The translations under genes and the position numbers were made by a program. DNA of 64,000 nt, taken from positions 124,001 through 188,000 of the forward strand of contig NGFI01000008.1 of the NCBI GenBank assembly GCA_002215645.1, given 5' to 3'. A model generated the notes under the pieces. The model did no database searches and was not told where the DNA came from. It saw only the letters and a program-made list of their open reading frames with translations. Below are positions 48,054-56,635 of the stretch, in pieces (the first letter of the stretch is position 1; every line of letters begins with the position of its first letter). The DNA comes from Gemmatimonadetes bacterium 2013_60CM_65_52. GTDB taxonomy: Bacteria > Gemmatimonadota > Gemmatimonadetes > Gemmatimonadales > Gemmatimonadaceae.

Positions 48054-48689
48054 TCATGCAGCCTTCGCGCGGGAGCGCTCGCGCTGCCACGAGATGAGCC
48101 CGGGCAGCAGGGAGAGAAAGATCACGAGCAGGATGACTTTGGTGACGTGATGCTCGATGCCCGGGATGTACCGGCCGAGGAAGTAACCCACGAACAGCAT
48201 CGACCAGATCCAGAGTACCGCGCCCAGCACGTTGTAGGCCGTGTAGACGCGAAGCTCCATGTCGGCAAGACCGGCCACCACCGGCACGAACGTGCGCACG
48301 ATGGGCATGAAACGCGCAAGGATGAGCGTCTTGCCGCCGTGATGATCGTAGAAGGCCTTGGCGCGGAACAGGTGTTTCTTCTTGAAGAGCAGCGAGTCGT
48401 CGCGCGTAAAGAGGCGCGGACCCGTGTACCAGCCGATTGCGTACCCGAGCGTGTTGCCGACGATGGCCGCCGCCGTGAGAAGCACGCCGAGCAGCGCGAC
48501 ATTCAGGCCGAAGCCCGGCTGCGTGGAGAGCAGGCCGGCCGTCACCAGCAGTGAATCGCCGGGAAGGAAGAAGCCGAACAACAGGCCGGTCTCGGCAAAA
48601 ATGATCGCCGTGAGGCCGATGTAGCCGCCGGCCTGCACGAGCAGTCGCGGATCCTTCAGCTCACGAAAAAAATCGAGTAGCGAATGCAT
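48054..48689 (-). CDS. DedA-family membrane protein
   Basis: About 211 residues with five or six hydrophobic segments. DedA hallmarks: FAETGLLFGFFLPGDSLLVTAG, then the conserved loop GKTLILARFMPIVRTFVPVVAG with the family's essential Arg residues. DedA proteins act in lipid-carrier (undecaprenyl phosphate) flipping and membrane homeostasis. ATG 48689 is the natural start; the frame continues upstream without DedA character. The sod gene lies 42 bp beyond its stop in the opposite direction of reading order. Confidence 0.9.
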   Translation of the reverse strand: MHSLLDFFRELKDPRLLVQAGGYIGLTAIIFAETGLLFGFFLPGDSLLVTAGLLSTQPGFGLNVALLGVLLTAAAIVGNTLGYAIGWYTGPRLFTRDDSLLFKKKHLFRAKAFYDHHGGKTLILARFMPIVRTFVPVVAGLADMELRVYTAYNVLGAVLWIWSMLFVGYFLGRYIPGIEHHVTKVILLVIFLSLLPGLISWQRERSRAKAA

Positions 48690-48738
48690 GCAGGGCGGTG
48701 AGGTAGACGATGAGCGCGACGGAAGTTCGGCACCTGCC

Positions 48739-49821
48739 ATGGATGGGTCAACGGCCTTGCGCCGCGACCGCATCGTGACACGCGTCGGCGCGGCGGCGCT
48801 CATGCTGCTCGGCGCCGGTTGGATGTGGGCCATCGGCACCGGACGCAACCGGCCCGCGATGGCGGCGGAGCCGACCGCGACGGCGCGCCTCTCCACGTCG
48901 CTCACGAGCGCGGATGCGCCGACCACAGCATATCTCACCGACGCATCGCTGCGCGCGCTGTCGGGCGAGTTGCGGGGCACCAGTGGAAAGCTGCGCGCGC
49001 AGATCCGACCTGCCGGCGCCGCAATAGGTGCCGGTAGCTCCGGCGGCACGATGGTGGCGCTGACCGAGTCGCTCAAGTCGGGCTCGGAAGCCGCGCCGTC
49101 CGCCGGCATCTGGAAGCTTGCGGTCGCCATCGGCAGCGTCATCAAGCCGATCGCCGATTTCAACCTGATCAGCACACGCTCAGCGAGCGACAAGCGCAAC
49201 GGGCGCCTCGGCCTTTACTACATCGGCAATTGGCCCGGAGAGGGCGGCGCCGTCAGCGCGCCATCGAAGGCGCCGGCCGAACGGTATCGTCCGCCGTCGG
49301 GCTTCATCGAAGTGACGCAGGAGAACGCCGACACGCGCGTGTCGGAGCACTTCACGCTCCGCGATTTTCTCACGCACGATCAGCCGAACGTGTGGCCGAA
49401 GTACCTCGTGCTCGAGATGCGCAACGTGGACAAATTGGAGCTCGTGCTGAGCGATCTCGAGGCGCACGGGATTCGCGTCGACGGTGTGCACGTGATGAGC
49501 GGATTCCGCACGCCGCAGTACAACAGAAGCGGTGGCGATCCATCCGGTCGAGCCGGTCTCAGCCGACACATGTACGGCGACGCGGCGGACATCTTCATCG
49601 ACAATGACGGCAATGGCGTCATGGACGACCTCAACCATGACGGGCGCGTCGACATCCAGGACGCCCGGGTCATCGCAGCGGCAGTCGATCGTGTCGAGGC
49701 CGCTCATCCGGAGATGATTGGGGGTGCGGGCGTGTATCCGGCTGAGTCCGGGCACGGACCTTTCATACACATCGACTCGCGCGGCTATCGGGCGCGGTGG
49801 GTCGGCTCCGGGGGAGGATAA
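48739..49821 (+). CDS. M15-like peptidase (D-Ala-D-Ala/L-Ala-D-Glu carboxypeptidase type)
   Basis: About 360 residues. An N-terminal membrane/signal helix (VGAALMLLGAGWMW region), a low-complexity spacer, then an M15/DUF882-type domain (~200-360). Zinc-site motifs are SRHMYGDAAD (His...Asp) and GHGPFIHIDSRG (His). Between them is a Ca-site-like DNDGNGVMDDLNHDGRVD resembling paired EF-hand/dockerin loops. It likely trims peptidoglycan peptides in the periplasm. ATG 48739 is preferred; the in-frame ATG at 48688 collides with the divergent DedA start. Confidence 0.78.
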   Translation: MDGSTALRRDRIVTRVGAAALMLLGAGWMWAIGTGRNRPAMAAEPTATARLSTSLTSADAPTTAYLTDASLRALSGELRGTSGKLRAQIRPAGAAIGAGSSGGTMVALTESLKSGSEAAPSAGIWKLAVAIGSVIKPIADFNLISTRSASDKRNGRLGLYYIGNWPGEGGAVSAPSKAPAERYRPPSGFIEVTQENADTRVSEHFTLRDFLTHDQPNVWPKYLVLEMRNVDKLELVLSDLEAHGIRVDGVHVMSGFRTPQYNRSGGDPSGRAGLSRHMYGDAADIFIDNDGNGVMDDLNHDGRVDIQDARVIAAAVDRVEAAHPEMIGGAGVYPAESGHGPFIHIDSRGYRARWVGSGGG

Positions 49822-50262
49822 ATGACTGAACTACGGCGAGTAGAAGACGGCTCCAGCGAGGCTCCGACGCGTGGGCCGATCGACCGGTTGGGGCGAGTGC
49901 TCAAGGCGGATGACGCTCCGATCGAGATTCCTGGCATCCGGCAGAGTGATCTCGAGCCGTACGTCGGCCTCAGATACCTCTCGAAGCTCTTCAAGCTGAT
50001 GGGAGTGATTCTCGGCCTGCTCCTGATCGCAGAAGTGATTACGGGGGTGATGGCACAGGGCAGCGCGGCGGTGCCGACGCTCCTTGGCGAAGCGAGTCGG
50101 CTCATCGTATTGGCCGGCCTGCTCTGGGGCGTGGGCGATCTGGCAATCCTGTTGATCGACGTGGGCCATGACGTGCGCGCCGCGCGCATCATGCTGGCGC
50201 GACAGACGCGTGCTCTCCACGGTCCATCAGCGGAGACGGAATTGCCCGGCTCGCCTCGATAG
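49822..50262 (+). CDS. Hypothetical two-span membrane protein
   Basis: Protein of 146 residues, family not recognised. A charged N-terminal ~55 residues is followed by two hydrophobic segments (FKLMGVILGLLLIAEVITGVM and LIVLAGLLWGVGDLAILLI, each about 20 residues) and a basic tail. It starts directly after the M15-like gene stop (no gap), so the two are probably cotranscribed. Confidence 0.7.
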   Translation: MTELRRVEDGSSEAPTRGPIDRLGRVLKADDAPIEIPGIRQSDLEPYVGLRYLSKLFKLMGVILGLLLIAEVITGVMAQGSAAVPTLLGEASRLIVLAGLLWGVGDLAILLIDVGHDVRAARIMLARQTRALHGPSAETELPGSPR

Positions 50263-50363
50263 CTCAGGCGGCGTACGGGGGCGCAAATGACGTCGGGTAC
50301 GAACGTTGCTTTTCGTCTTGCTCGCAACGCGGAATCTCACTCCGGACGCGAGGGACGGACCAC

Positions 50364-50516
50364 ATGCTCTTCACGATTGCGCTCATTCTCTTCATTCTCT
50401 GGGCGCTGGGATTCTTCGTCGTCCATGTGGGCGGCGGGATCATCCATGCGCTGCTCGTCATCGCGCTCATCATCATCATCTTCCGCCTGATCACCGGGCG
50501 GCGTCCGGTGGTCTGA
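50364..50516 (+). CDS. lmo0937/DUF5670-like 50-residue membrane protein
   Basis: Short gene of 50 codons plus TGA. The protein has two hydrophobic segments: FTIALILFILWALGFFVV, then the HVGGGIIHALLVIALIII turn and helix, ending FRLITGRRPVV. This pattern (LILWxLGF, HVGGxIH) matches the small lmo0937/DUF5670 membrane proteins that many bacteria carry; their role is unknown. A GAGGGA ribosome site lies about 8 nt before the ATG. Confidence 0.75.
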   Translation: MLFTIALILFILWALGFFVVHVGGGIIHALLVIALIIIIFRLITGRRPVV

Positions 50517-50539
50517 GCTGCGGCAGAGAGTGAACCAGG

Positions 50540-50565
50540 CGCCGTGATCCCCCAGGGTCACGGCG
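50540..50565 (+). terminator. Terminator-like hairpin before the alpha-mannosidase gene
   Basis: An 11-bp stem with one wobble pair (50540-50550 with 50555-50565) and a 4-nt loop, 23 nt after the small membrane gene and before the GH38 gene. The bases after it are moderately T-containing. Confidence 0.5.
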
Positions 50566-50583
50566 TCGTTCGTTGCGGCGTGA

Positions 50584-50589
50584 TAGTAT
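50584..50589 (+). promoter_or_regulatory. -10-like TAGTAT 7 nt before the GH38 gene
   Basis: TAGTAT is followed by seven bases and ATG 50597, with no ribosome site. It lies just after the hairpin at 50540, where a new transcript would be expected. Candidate leaderless promoter. Confidence 0.45.
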
Positions 50590-50596
50590 TGCGCGC

Positions 50597-53200
50597 ATGC
50601 CGGCACTCACGGACGTGCTCGTCGTCGCGCACACGCACTGGGATCGCGAGTGGTACCACACGGTGGACGAATTCCGCCTGCGCCTCGTGCGGCTCATCGA
50701 TGACCTGCTCGACGCCCCTCCTGAGCCGGGCAAGGCTTTTCTGCTCGATGGCCAGGCGATCGTGCTCGAGGACTATCTCGCCGTGCGGCCGGAGCGCGCA
50801 TCGGACGTCGCCGCCCTGTTGCGCGACGGACGCATCGAAGCGGGTCCATGGTACGTACTCGGCGACGAACTGATTCCCGGCGGTGAGGCGCAGATCCGGA
50901 ACCTTCTGATCGGGCGCGAGATGGTACGTCGCCTGAGGGGACACACGCCGCCGGTGCTGTACTGTCCCGATTCGTTTGGTCATCCGGCAGCACTTCCTGC
51001 GCTGGCTCACGGATTTGGATGCGCGCTCATCGTCCTCTGGAGGGGACTGGGCGGCCGCCGATGGCCCGCCGGCGACACGATGTGGTGGCGCGCTCCGGAC
51101 GGCACGCGTGTGCTCGTCCATCATTTACCGCCTCAGGGATACGAGGTCGGGAACACGCTGCCAACGGAGAATTCGTCGGAGCGATGGACGCACTTGCGCG
51201 ACGCGCTCGCTCCGCGCGCACGGACGGGCTTGTCGCTGCTTCTCAGTGGCGCGGACCACCACGCGCGGCAGCGTGATCTGGCCGCTGCAATCGACGCGTT
51301 GTCCGAGAGCGCCGCTCCGGTGCGCGTCCGCCACCTGTCGCTCACCGCGGCGGCCGCGGAGATCGTGGAGGCCGCCAGCCACGCGTCGCTCGACGAAATT
51401 CAGGGCGAACTCCGCGACTCTTACGGCTACACCTGGACGCTCGGCGGCACTCTGTCATCGCGCGCGGCACAGAAGCGGGGGAATGCGCACGCCGAGCGGC
51501 TGCTGGTGCGCGACACAGAGCCGTGGCTGGCGCTTGGCAACGCGGACGCGGCGGCGCGCGCGCTGCTCCAGGCCGCGTGGCGCACGCTGCTTCAGGCACA
51601 TCCGCACGACACGCTGTGCGGCACGTCGATCGACGAAGTTGCGGCCGCGATGGACGCACGTCTTCGCTCCGCCCGCGAGCAGGCACGGTCGCTGCGGACC
51701 GAAGCGCTCCACCGCCTCGTGGGTCACGACGCGGAGATAGCGCGCACCGCGTCCGAGCGCTGGAAGCCATGTGTCGTCGTGCGAAACAGCGCGGCGCGTG
51801 AACGCGGCGGCATCATGGAGCTTGTGCTGACGACGAAACTGGCCGACGTCGCCGTGGGACCCGGTTCCGCACTTCGTCAGGGCGCGGCGCAGAAGGCGCG
51901 GCGCTTTGGGATCACCGGCGTTCCGTTACAGGTCCTCTCGCGGCGCGAAGCGTACGAGCTCACGGAATCACCTCGCGCATATCCCGATGCAGACCGTGTA
52001 GAAGAGTTGACAGCGCTGGGCTGGGTTCCGCCCATGGCGGGGTATTCGGTGCGCACGTTCCTCGAAGGGGCTACGCCGACCTCGCGAAAGGTGCCCTCTC
52101 CTGTCGAAGCGAAAGGGTTCGGCCTCGACAACGGCAGACTGCATGTCGAGGTGTCCGAGCTCGGCGAGGTATCGATCACCGACCACGAAAGCGGCCACGT
52201 CGTGCGCGACGTCGTGCGCTTCGAGCGCCACGCGGATTTCGGCGACCTGTATACGCCGGCCATTCGGGAGACCCTTCCTCCGCCCGCGTTCTCGCGGCGA
52301 CGATTGGTCCATCGCGGGCCATTGCGCGGAGCCATCGGCGCGGAATTTCGTTTGCAGGGACGCGCCGGAGGACGCTGCCGCGTCACGATCGAGCTCGACG
52401 CGAATGCCAGTTTTGTGCGCCTCGCGCTCCGCGGTGACAATCGCGAGCAGGATCAGCGGCTGCGTGTCGTCTTCGCGACGGGCGTTGATGGAGGACGCAC
52501 GATTGCCGACGCTGCGTTTGGCCCTGTGCGTCGCGAGCCTCTCACGATCTCATCCGAAGACGATGACATGGAGCGCGTGGTGCCGACGGCACCGCTGCAC
52601 CGTTGGGTCGCGCGCTGGAACGGCGACACCGGCGGCGTCGTGCTCGTCTCCGACGGGCTCGCGGAGTACGAGAGCATGGATGATGGGCGGGTTGCCGTGA
52701 CGCTCGTGCGCTCGGTGGGCGAGTTGTCGCGTCCGAATCTTCGCGAACGGCCGGGCCACGCGGGATGGCCGGCCGCTACGCCGACCGCTCAGAGCATCGG
52801 GCCGTACGAAGCGAAGTTTGCGATTCGGTTTCTCTCTGGCGGCGCCGAGCTGCCCGTGGGTGACATCGAGTCGCTCGCTGATGATGTCCTCCAGCCGCTG
52901 GTTGGAGCATCTTTGCGCTCGAACCCCAACGAGCCGGTTTCCACAACCGGTCTCGAGTTGATCGGCGACGGTCTCGCGTTCAGCGCAGCGATGCCCGCGG
53001 CGGAGCAGGGATGGATGGTCCTCCGATGCGTGAACCTGCGCGACGTCGTGGTGCAGGGTGCGTGGCGCGTTGGCAACGGTGTCAGCGAGGCCCTTCGTGC
53101 GCGTCTCGACGGGACGCGCTTGTCGCCGCTCGAGATCACGGATGACACCATCGGGTTCAGCGCCGGACCGCGAGAGATCATTACGATACTCGCGCGGTGA
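50597..53200 (+). CDS. Alpha-mannosidase, glycoside hydrolase family 38
   Basis: About 867 residues, a usual GH38 length. The N-terminal motif VAHTHWDREWY supplies zinc ligands; the nucleophile is Asp125 in LYCPDSFGHPA; a helical bundle (AWRTLLQAHPHDTLCGTSIDE) and C-terminal beta domains follow. There is no signal peptide, so it acts in the cytoplasm on imported alpha-mannosides. It ends tail-to-tail with the DppC-like gene, overlapping by 20 bp. Confidence 0.93.
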   Translation: MPALTDVLVVAHTHWDREWYHTVDEFRLRLVRLIDDLLDAPPEPGKAFLLDGQAIVLEDYLAVRPERASDVAALLRDGRIEAGPWYVLGDELIPGGEAQIRNLLIGREMVRRLRGHTPPVLYCPDSFGHPAALPALAHGFGCALIVLWRGLGGRRWPAGDTMWWRAPDGTRVLVHHLPPQGYEVGNTLPTENSSERWTHLRDALAPRARTGLSLLLSGADHHARQRDLAAAIDALSESAAPVRVRHLSLTAAAAEIVEAASHASLDEIQGELRDSYGYTWTLGGTLSSRAAQKRGNAHAERLLVRDTEPWLALGNADAAARALLQAAWRTLLQAHPHDTLCGTSIDEVAAAMDARLRSAREQARSLRTEALHRLVGHDAEIARTASERWKPCVVVRNSAARERGGIMELVLTTKLADVAVGPGSALRQGAAQKARRFGITGVPLQVLSRREAYELTESPRAYPDADRVEELTALGWVPPMAGYSVRTFLEGATPTSRKVPSPVEAKGFGLDNGRLHVEVSELGEVSITDHESGHVVRDVVRFERHADFGDLYTPAIRETLPPPAFSRRRLVHRGPLRGAIGAEFRLQGRAGGRCRVTIELDANASFVRLALRGDNREQDQRLRVVFATGVDGGRTIADAAFGPVRREPLTISSEDDDMERVVPTAPLHRWVARWNGDTGGVVLVSDGLAEYESMDDGRVAVTLVRSVGELSRPNLRERPGHAGWPAATPTAQSIGPYEAKFAIRFLSGGAELPVGDIESLADDVLQPLVGASLRSNPNEPVSTTGLELIGDGLAFSAAMPAAEQGWMVLRCVNLRDVVVQGAWRVGNGVSEALRARLDGTRLSPLEITDDTIGFSAGPREIITILAR

Positions 53201-54038
53201 TCGATCGATCGCCTGCGAGACGGTCGCGCCACGCGTCGCCGAGCACCGTGGTGGCAAGGACAGTGACGACGAGTGCGGCGCCAGGTGCCAGCGACACCCA
53301 CGGCGCCACGACGAGCAGATCGCGTCCCCCCGCGATCATGTTGCCCCAGCTCGGCGCCGGCGGCTGGATACCGAGTCCGAGGAACGACAGCCCGCTCTCG
53401 AGAAGAATGGCATTTCCGACGCCGAGGGTGGTTGCCACGAGCGCTGGGCCCAGCGCGTTTGGAATCACGTGGCGGAACAGCAGCCGAGGCGCGCCGACGC
53501 CAAGCGCCGCCGCCGCGGAGATGAACGGCCGCGCGCGCACGGATATCACTTCGGCGCGCACGAGACGAGCGATGCCCATCCAGCCGGTGGCAACGAGGAC
53601 GACGATGATCGTCGTCAAACCGGGCTGCCACAGCGCAACGCCAACGAGAAGCAACACGAGGCGCGGAAGGGCCAGCAGAACGTCCGCCGCCGACGTCACC
53701 GTGCGATCCACGATACCGCCTCGCCATCCCGCGGCTGCGCCGAGTAGTGTGCCGACCACTGCGGCTACCACTGATCCCACGACGCCGACGAGGAGCGACA
53801 GCCGCCCCGCGAGCATCATGCGCACGAACAGGTCGCGGCCGAATCGATCGGTGCCGAGCAGATGCCAGGCACCCCGGTCATCCGTGGCGAAGGGCCGCAC
53901 GAGGCGCCGGGCGAGCACGTCGTCGATGCGCAATGGATCGTGCGACGCGAGCATCGGCACGATCACGACGGCAGCCGCCAGAAGCAGCAGTGTGCCGAGT
54001 GCCACACGCTCGCCGCCGGTCGAGCTGCGTCCGGCCAT
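53181..54038 (-). CDS. Dipeptide/oligosaccharide ABC importer permease, DppC type
   Basis: About 285 residues. N-terminal helix, an exported loop containing HLLGTDRFGRDLFVRMMLAGR (the DppC hallmark), five more helices and the EAA loop (FRHVIPNALGPALVATTLGVG with SGLSFLGLGIQPPAPSWG). The ATG at 54038 overlaps the DppB stop by one base. It forms the import channel with DppB. No DppD/DppF ATPases are in the window. Confidence 0.92.
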   Translation of the reverse strand: MAGRSSTGGERVALGTLLLLAAAVVIVPMLASHDPLRIDDVLARRLVRPFATDDRGAWHLLGTDRFGRDLFVRMMLAGRLSLLVGVVGSVVAAVVGTLLGAAAGWRGGIVDRTVTSAADVLLALPRLVLLLVGVALWQPGLTTIIVVLVATGWMGIARLVRAEVISVRARPFISAAAALGVGAPRLLFRHVIPNALGPALVATTLGVGNAILLESGLSFLGLGIQPPAPSWGNMIAGGRDLLVVAPWVSLAPGAALVVTVLATTVLGDAWRDRLAGDRSITARVS

Positions 54039-55036
54039 CACGCCCGAATCCGGGGGTCGGCCCAAGGCAGCAGCGCCTCCGCCAACAGATTCGCGATGAT
54101 GACCATCGCTGCGAACATCATCGTACAACCCATCACCACCGGGTAGTCGCGTGCCACGATCGACGCGACCATCAGCCGTCCGATTCCGGGCCATGCAAAG
54201 ATCGTCTCCACGAACACGGAGCCCGCCACCGTCCCCGGCACTGCAAGCGCGAAGAGCGTCAGGAGAGGCGCACGAAGGTTTGCCAGAAGGTGTCGACGAT
54301 AGAGTCGAAGTGCATCCGCACCCTTCGCACGCGCCGTACGCATCCAATCCGCACCGACCGCATCGAGTGCGCTGGTGCGGACGTACCGCGCCACGCCGCC
54401 CGCACCGATGGCCGACAGCAGACAGACCGGCAGAATCGCGTGGCGCACCAGATCGGCGAATCGCTGCACGCCGTGCAGGTCGGCGCCAGGCGTTGCAATG
54501 CCGATCGCGGGCAAGCGGAGCGCGAGCGGCAGACTCCATGATGAGGCGAGATACGTGAAGCACGCGATAGCGCCCAGCCCGAGCCAGTACGCGGGTGATG
54601 CGACGAGGACGACGCTCACCACGGTGAGGGCTGCATCCAGCCGTCCGCGCCGCGCCGCCTGTATCAGCCCCACGGCGATGCCGATCACGAAGGAGAGCAC
54701 AAGGGACGTGATGCCCAGCCCCAGCGAGATCGGCAGCGCGTCCGCGATGACGTCTCGCACGGCGCGCTGCGCCGCGAAGCTCGTCCCCATGTTGCCGCCG
54801 AGCGATTGGCCGAGCCAATGCGCATATTGCACGGCCATTGGCCGGTCGAGTCCGAGCTGCGTCCGAAGCCGCGCTACGTCGGCGGCGCTCGCACCCGGTG
54901 GAACCAGCAGCGACGCGGTGTCGCCCGGTGCCAATCGCAACAGAGCGAACGTGAGCGTGAGCACGCACCAGTACAGCAGGACGGCGCGCACGATTGCGCG
55001 AAGCAGAGCGGAGGCGGGCACGCGGTGATATCGCAT
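54038..55036 (-). CDS. Dipeptide/oligosaccharide ABC importer permease, DppB type
   Basis: Protein of 332 residues. The N-terminal helix is followed by the DppB-type LRLAPGDTASLLV and the RLRTQLGLDRPMAVQYAHWL periplasmic loop, six helices and an EAA loop (RTARAKGADALRLYRRHLLANL). The start ATG 55036 faces the solute-binding gene, whose candidate GTG overlaps this start region. Belongs with the DppC-like gene; imports peptides or oligosaccharides. Confidence 0.92.
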   Translation of the reverse strand: MRYHRVPASALLRAIVRAVLLYWCVLTLTFALLRLAPGDTASLLVPPGASAADVARLRTQLGLDRPMAVQYAHWLGQSLGGNMGTSFAAQRAVRDVIADALPISLGLGITSLVLSFVIGIAVGLIQAARRGRLDAALTVVSVVLVASPAYWLGLGAIACFTYLASSWSLPLALRLPAIGIATPGADLHGVQRFADLVRHAILPVCLLSAIGAGGVARYVRTSALDAVGADWMRTARAKGADALRLYRRHLLANLRAPLLTLFALAVPGTVAGSVFVETIFAWPGIGRLMVASIVARDYPVVMGCTMMFAAMVIIANLLAEALLPWADPRIRA

Positions 55037-56635
55037 CGAGCAGGGAGCCCGTCAACGTCGCGCACATCCGTCCGTTTCGCGCTTGAAGCCATGGCACTCG
55101 CCGCGTGCGCGTGCATCGCGCCGCAGCGCACGCCGGACGTCCTCGTCATGGCCTCTGGCGCGGATCTCGAGTCGGCGAATCCGCTCGTCACCGTCCACCC
55201 GTTGTCGCGCCAGGTACAGCGGTATGCGCTCTTCGTCACTCTGCTGCGCTACGATTCGCTCCTTCAGCCACAGCCGTACTTTGCGCGCCGTTGGAGTTGG
55301 GGCGACGGCGGACGCATCCTGACGTTGACGCTCGCGCGCGACCTCACCTGGCATGATGGCGTGCGCACCACGGCGCGCGATGCGGCGTTCACCTATCTGG
55401 CGGCCAGGGATCCGGCGACGGGATTTTCTCGCAGCGCGGAGCTCGCCAGGCTCGACACCGCGGTCGCGGCGGATGATACCACTCTGGTCCTCACGTTTCG
55501 CACGGCACCGCCGGGACTCCCGCCGCTGCTTGCCGAGCTGCCGATCGTTCCCGCACATCGGCTCGCATCTGTGCCGCGGTCCTCGATGCGCATTGCCGCG
55601 TTCAACGACGCGCCCCTGGGCAACGGCCCATTTCGTTTTGTATCGCGACATCGAGGCGCGCGCTGGACTTTCGCGCGCAACGAGAGTTTTCCCGCATCAC
55701 TTGGCGGGCCGCCGGCGCTCGCGGGATTCGTCGTCGCCGTGGTGGACGAGGCCACCACGAAGTTCGCGGGACTCGCGAGCGGAGAGCTCGACGTCGCGGG
55801 CATCTCGCCTACGATGTCGGACGTTGCGGCGCGAGACGCGACGCTCCGGATCGTGTCGTATCCCGTGTTGTTCGGCACGGCGCTCTGCTTCAATACCACG
55901 CGCGCGCCGTTCGACGACGCTCGCGTTCGGCGAGCGGTCGCATTGTCCATCCAGCGGCAGCGCATCGTTCAAGTGGCGCTCTCCGGGTTTGGACGCGCCG
56001 ACGCGTCGGCCATCTCGCCCGATAACCCGCTTCACCACCCGGCAGCCGGAGTCGATACGGGAAAGGCGGACGCGTTGCTCGACTCCGCGGGCTGGCGGCG
56101 CGGCAGCGGCGGTCGGCGTGTCAGGGGCGGGCGCGAGCTGGCCGTCGAGCTGCTTACCGTCGGCACCGGAGACAATGTCGTCGAGCAGCTCATCCAGAGC
56201 GATCTCGCGGCGCGCGGCATCGTCGTACGCGTTCGGCAGACCGAGATGGGTGCATTCCTCTTCGCGGCGCGCGCCAGGAACAAGGAGTTCGACATGCTGG
56301 TGGCAGGAATTCCGGGCGATCTGTCGCTGTCATACGTCAGTGCGATGTTCGCAAGCGCGCAGGCGGGCGGAACGCTCGACTACACTGGATTCCACTCGCG
56401 GCAACTCGACGAGTTGCTCACGCGCGCAGCAGACGCGCCCGCCGGCGACGCACAGCGCTTCGCGTGGCGCGATGTACAGGTTGCGCTCGACTCTCTCGCG
56501 CCCGCGACGTGGCTGTACCATTCAAGGGGACTTCAAGGACTTTCGCGCCGCGTCCGCGGCGTCCACATGGACCTGCGAGGTGAGTTGGTGACGCTGCACG
56601 ATTGGCACTTCGCGCACAGAGGGGATCGCTCGTGA
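55025..56635 (+). CDS. Solute-binding lipoprotein of the Dpp/Opp (SBP_bac_5) family
   Basis: About 536 residues. A GTG at 55025 gives a lipoprotein signal with lipobox LAAC (EAMALAACAC); the next Met (55091) would leave the signal too short. SBP family 5 segments: PQPYFARRWSWGDGGRILTL, LTWHDGVRTTARDAAF, then GNGPFRFVSRHRGARWTF. It captures the substrate for the DppBC permeases encoded on the other strand. The start is uncertain. Its stop forms a GTGA overlap with the heparinase-like gene. Confidence 0.85.
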   Translation: MISHRAGSPSTSRTSVRFALEAMALAACACIAPQRTPDVLVMASGADLESANPLVTVHPLSRQVQRYALFVTLLRYDSLLQPQPYFARRWSWGDGGRILTLTLARDLTWHDGVRTTARDAAFTYLAARDPATGFSRSAELARLDTAVAADDTTLVLTFRTAPPGLPPLLAELPIVPAHRLASVPRSSMRIAAFNDAPLGNGPFRFVSRHRGARWTFARNESFPASLGGPPALAGFVVAVVDEATTKFAGLASGELDVAGISPTMSDVAARDATLRIVSYPVLFGTALCFNTTRAPFDDARVRRAVALSIQRQRIVQVALSGFGRADASAISPDNPLHHPAAGVDTGKADALLDSAGWRRGSGGRRVRGGRELAVELLTVGTGDNVVEQLIQSDLAARGIVVRVRQTEMGAFLFAARARNKEFDMLVAGIPGDLSLSYVSAMFASAQAGGTLDYTGFHSRQLDELLTRAADAPAGDAQRFAWRDVQVALDSLAPATWLYHSRGLQGLSRRVRGVHMDLRGELVTLHDWHFAHRGDRS

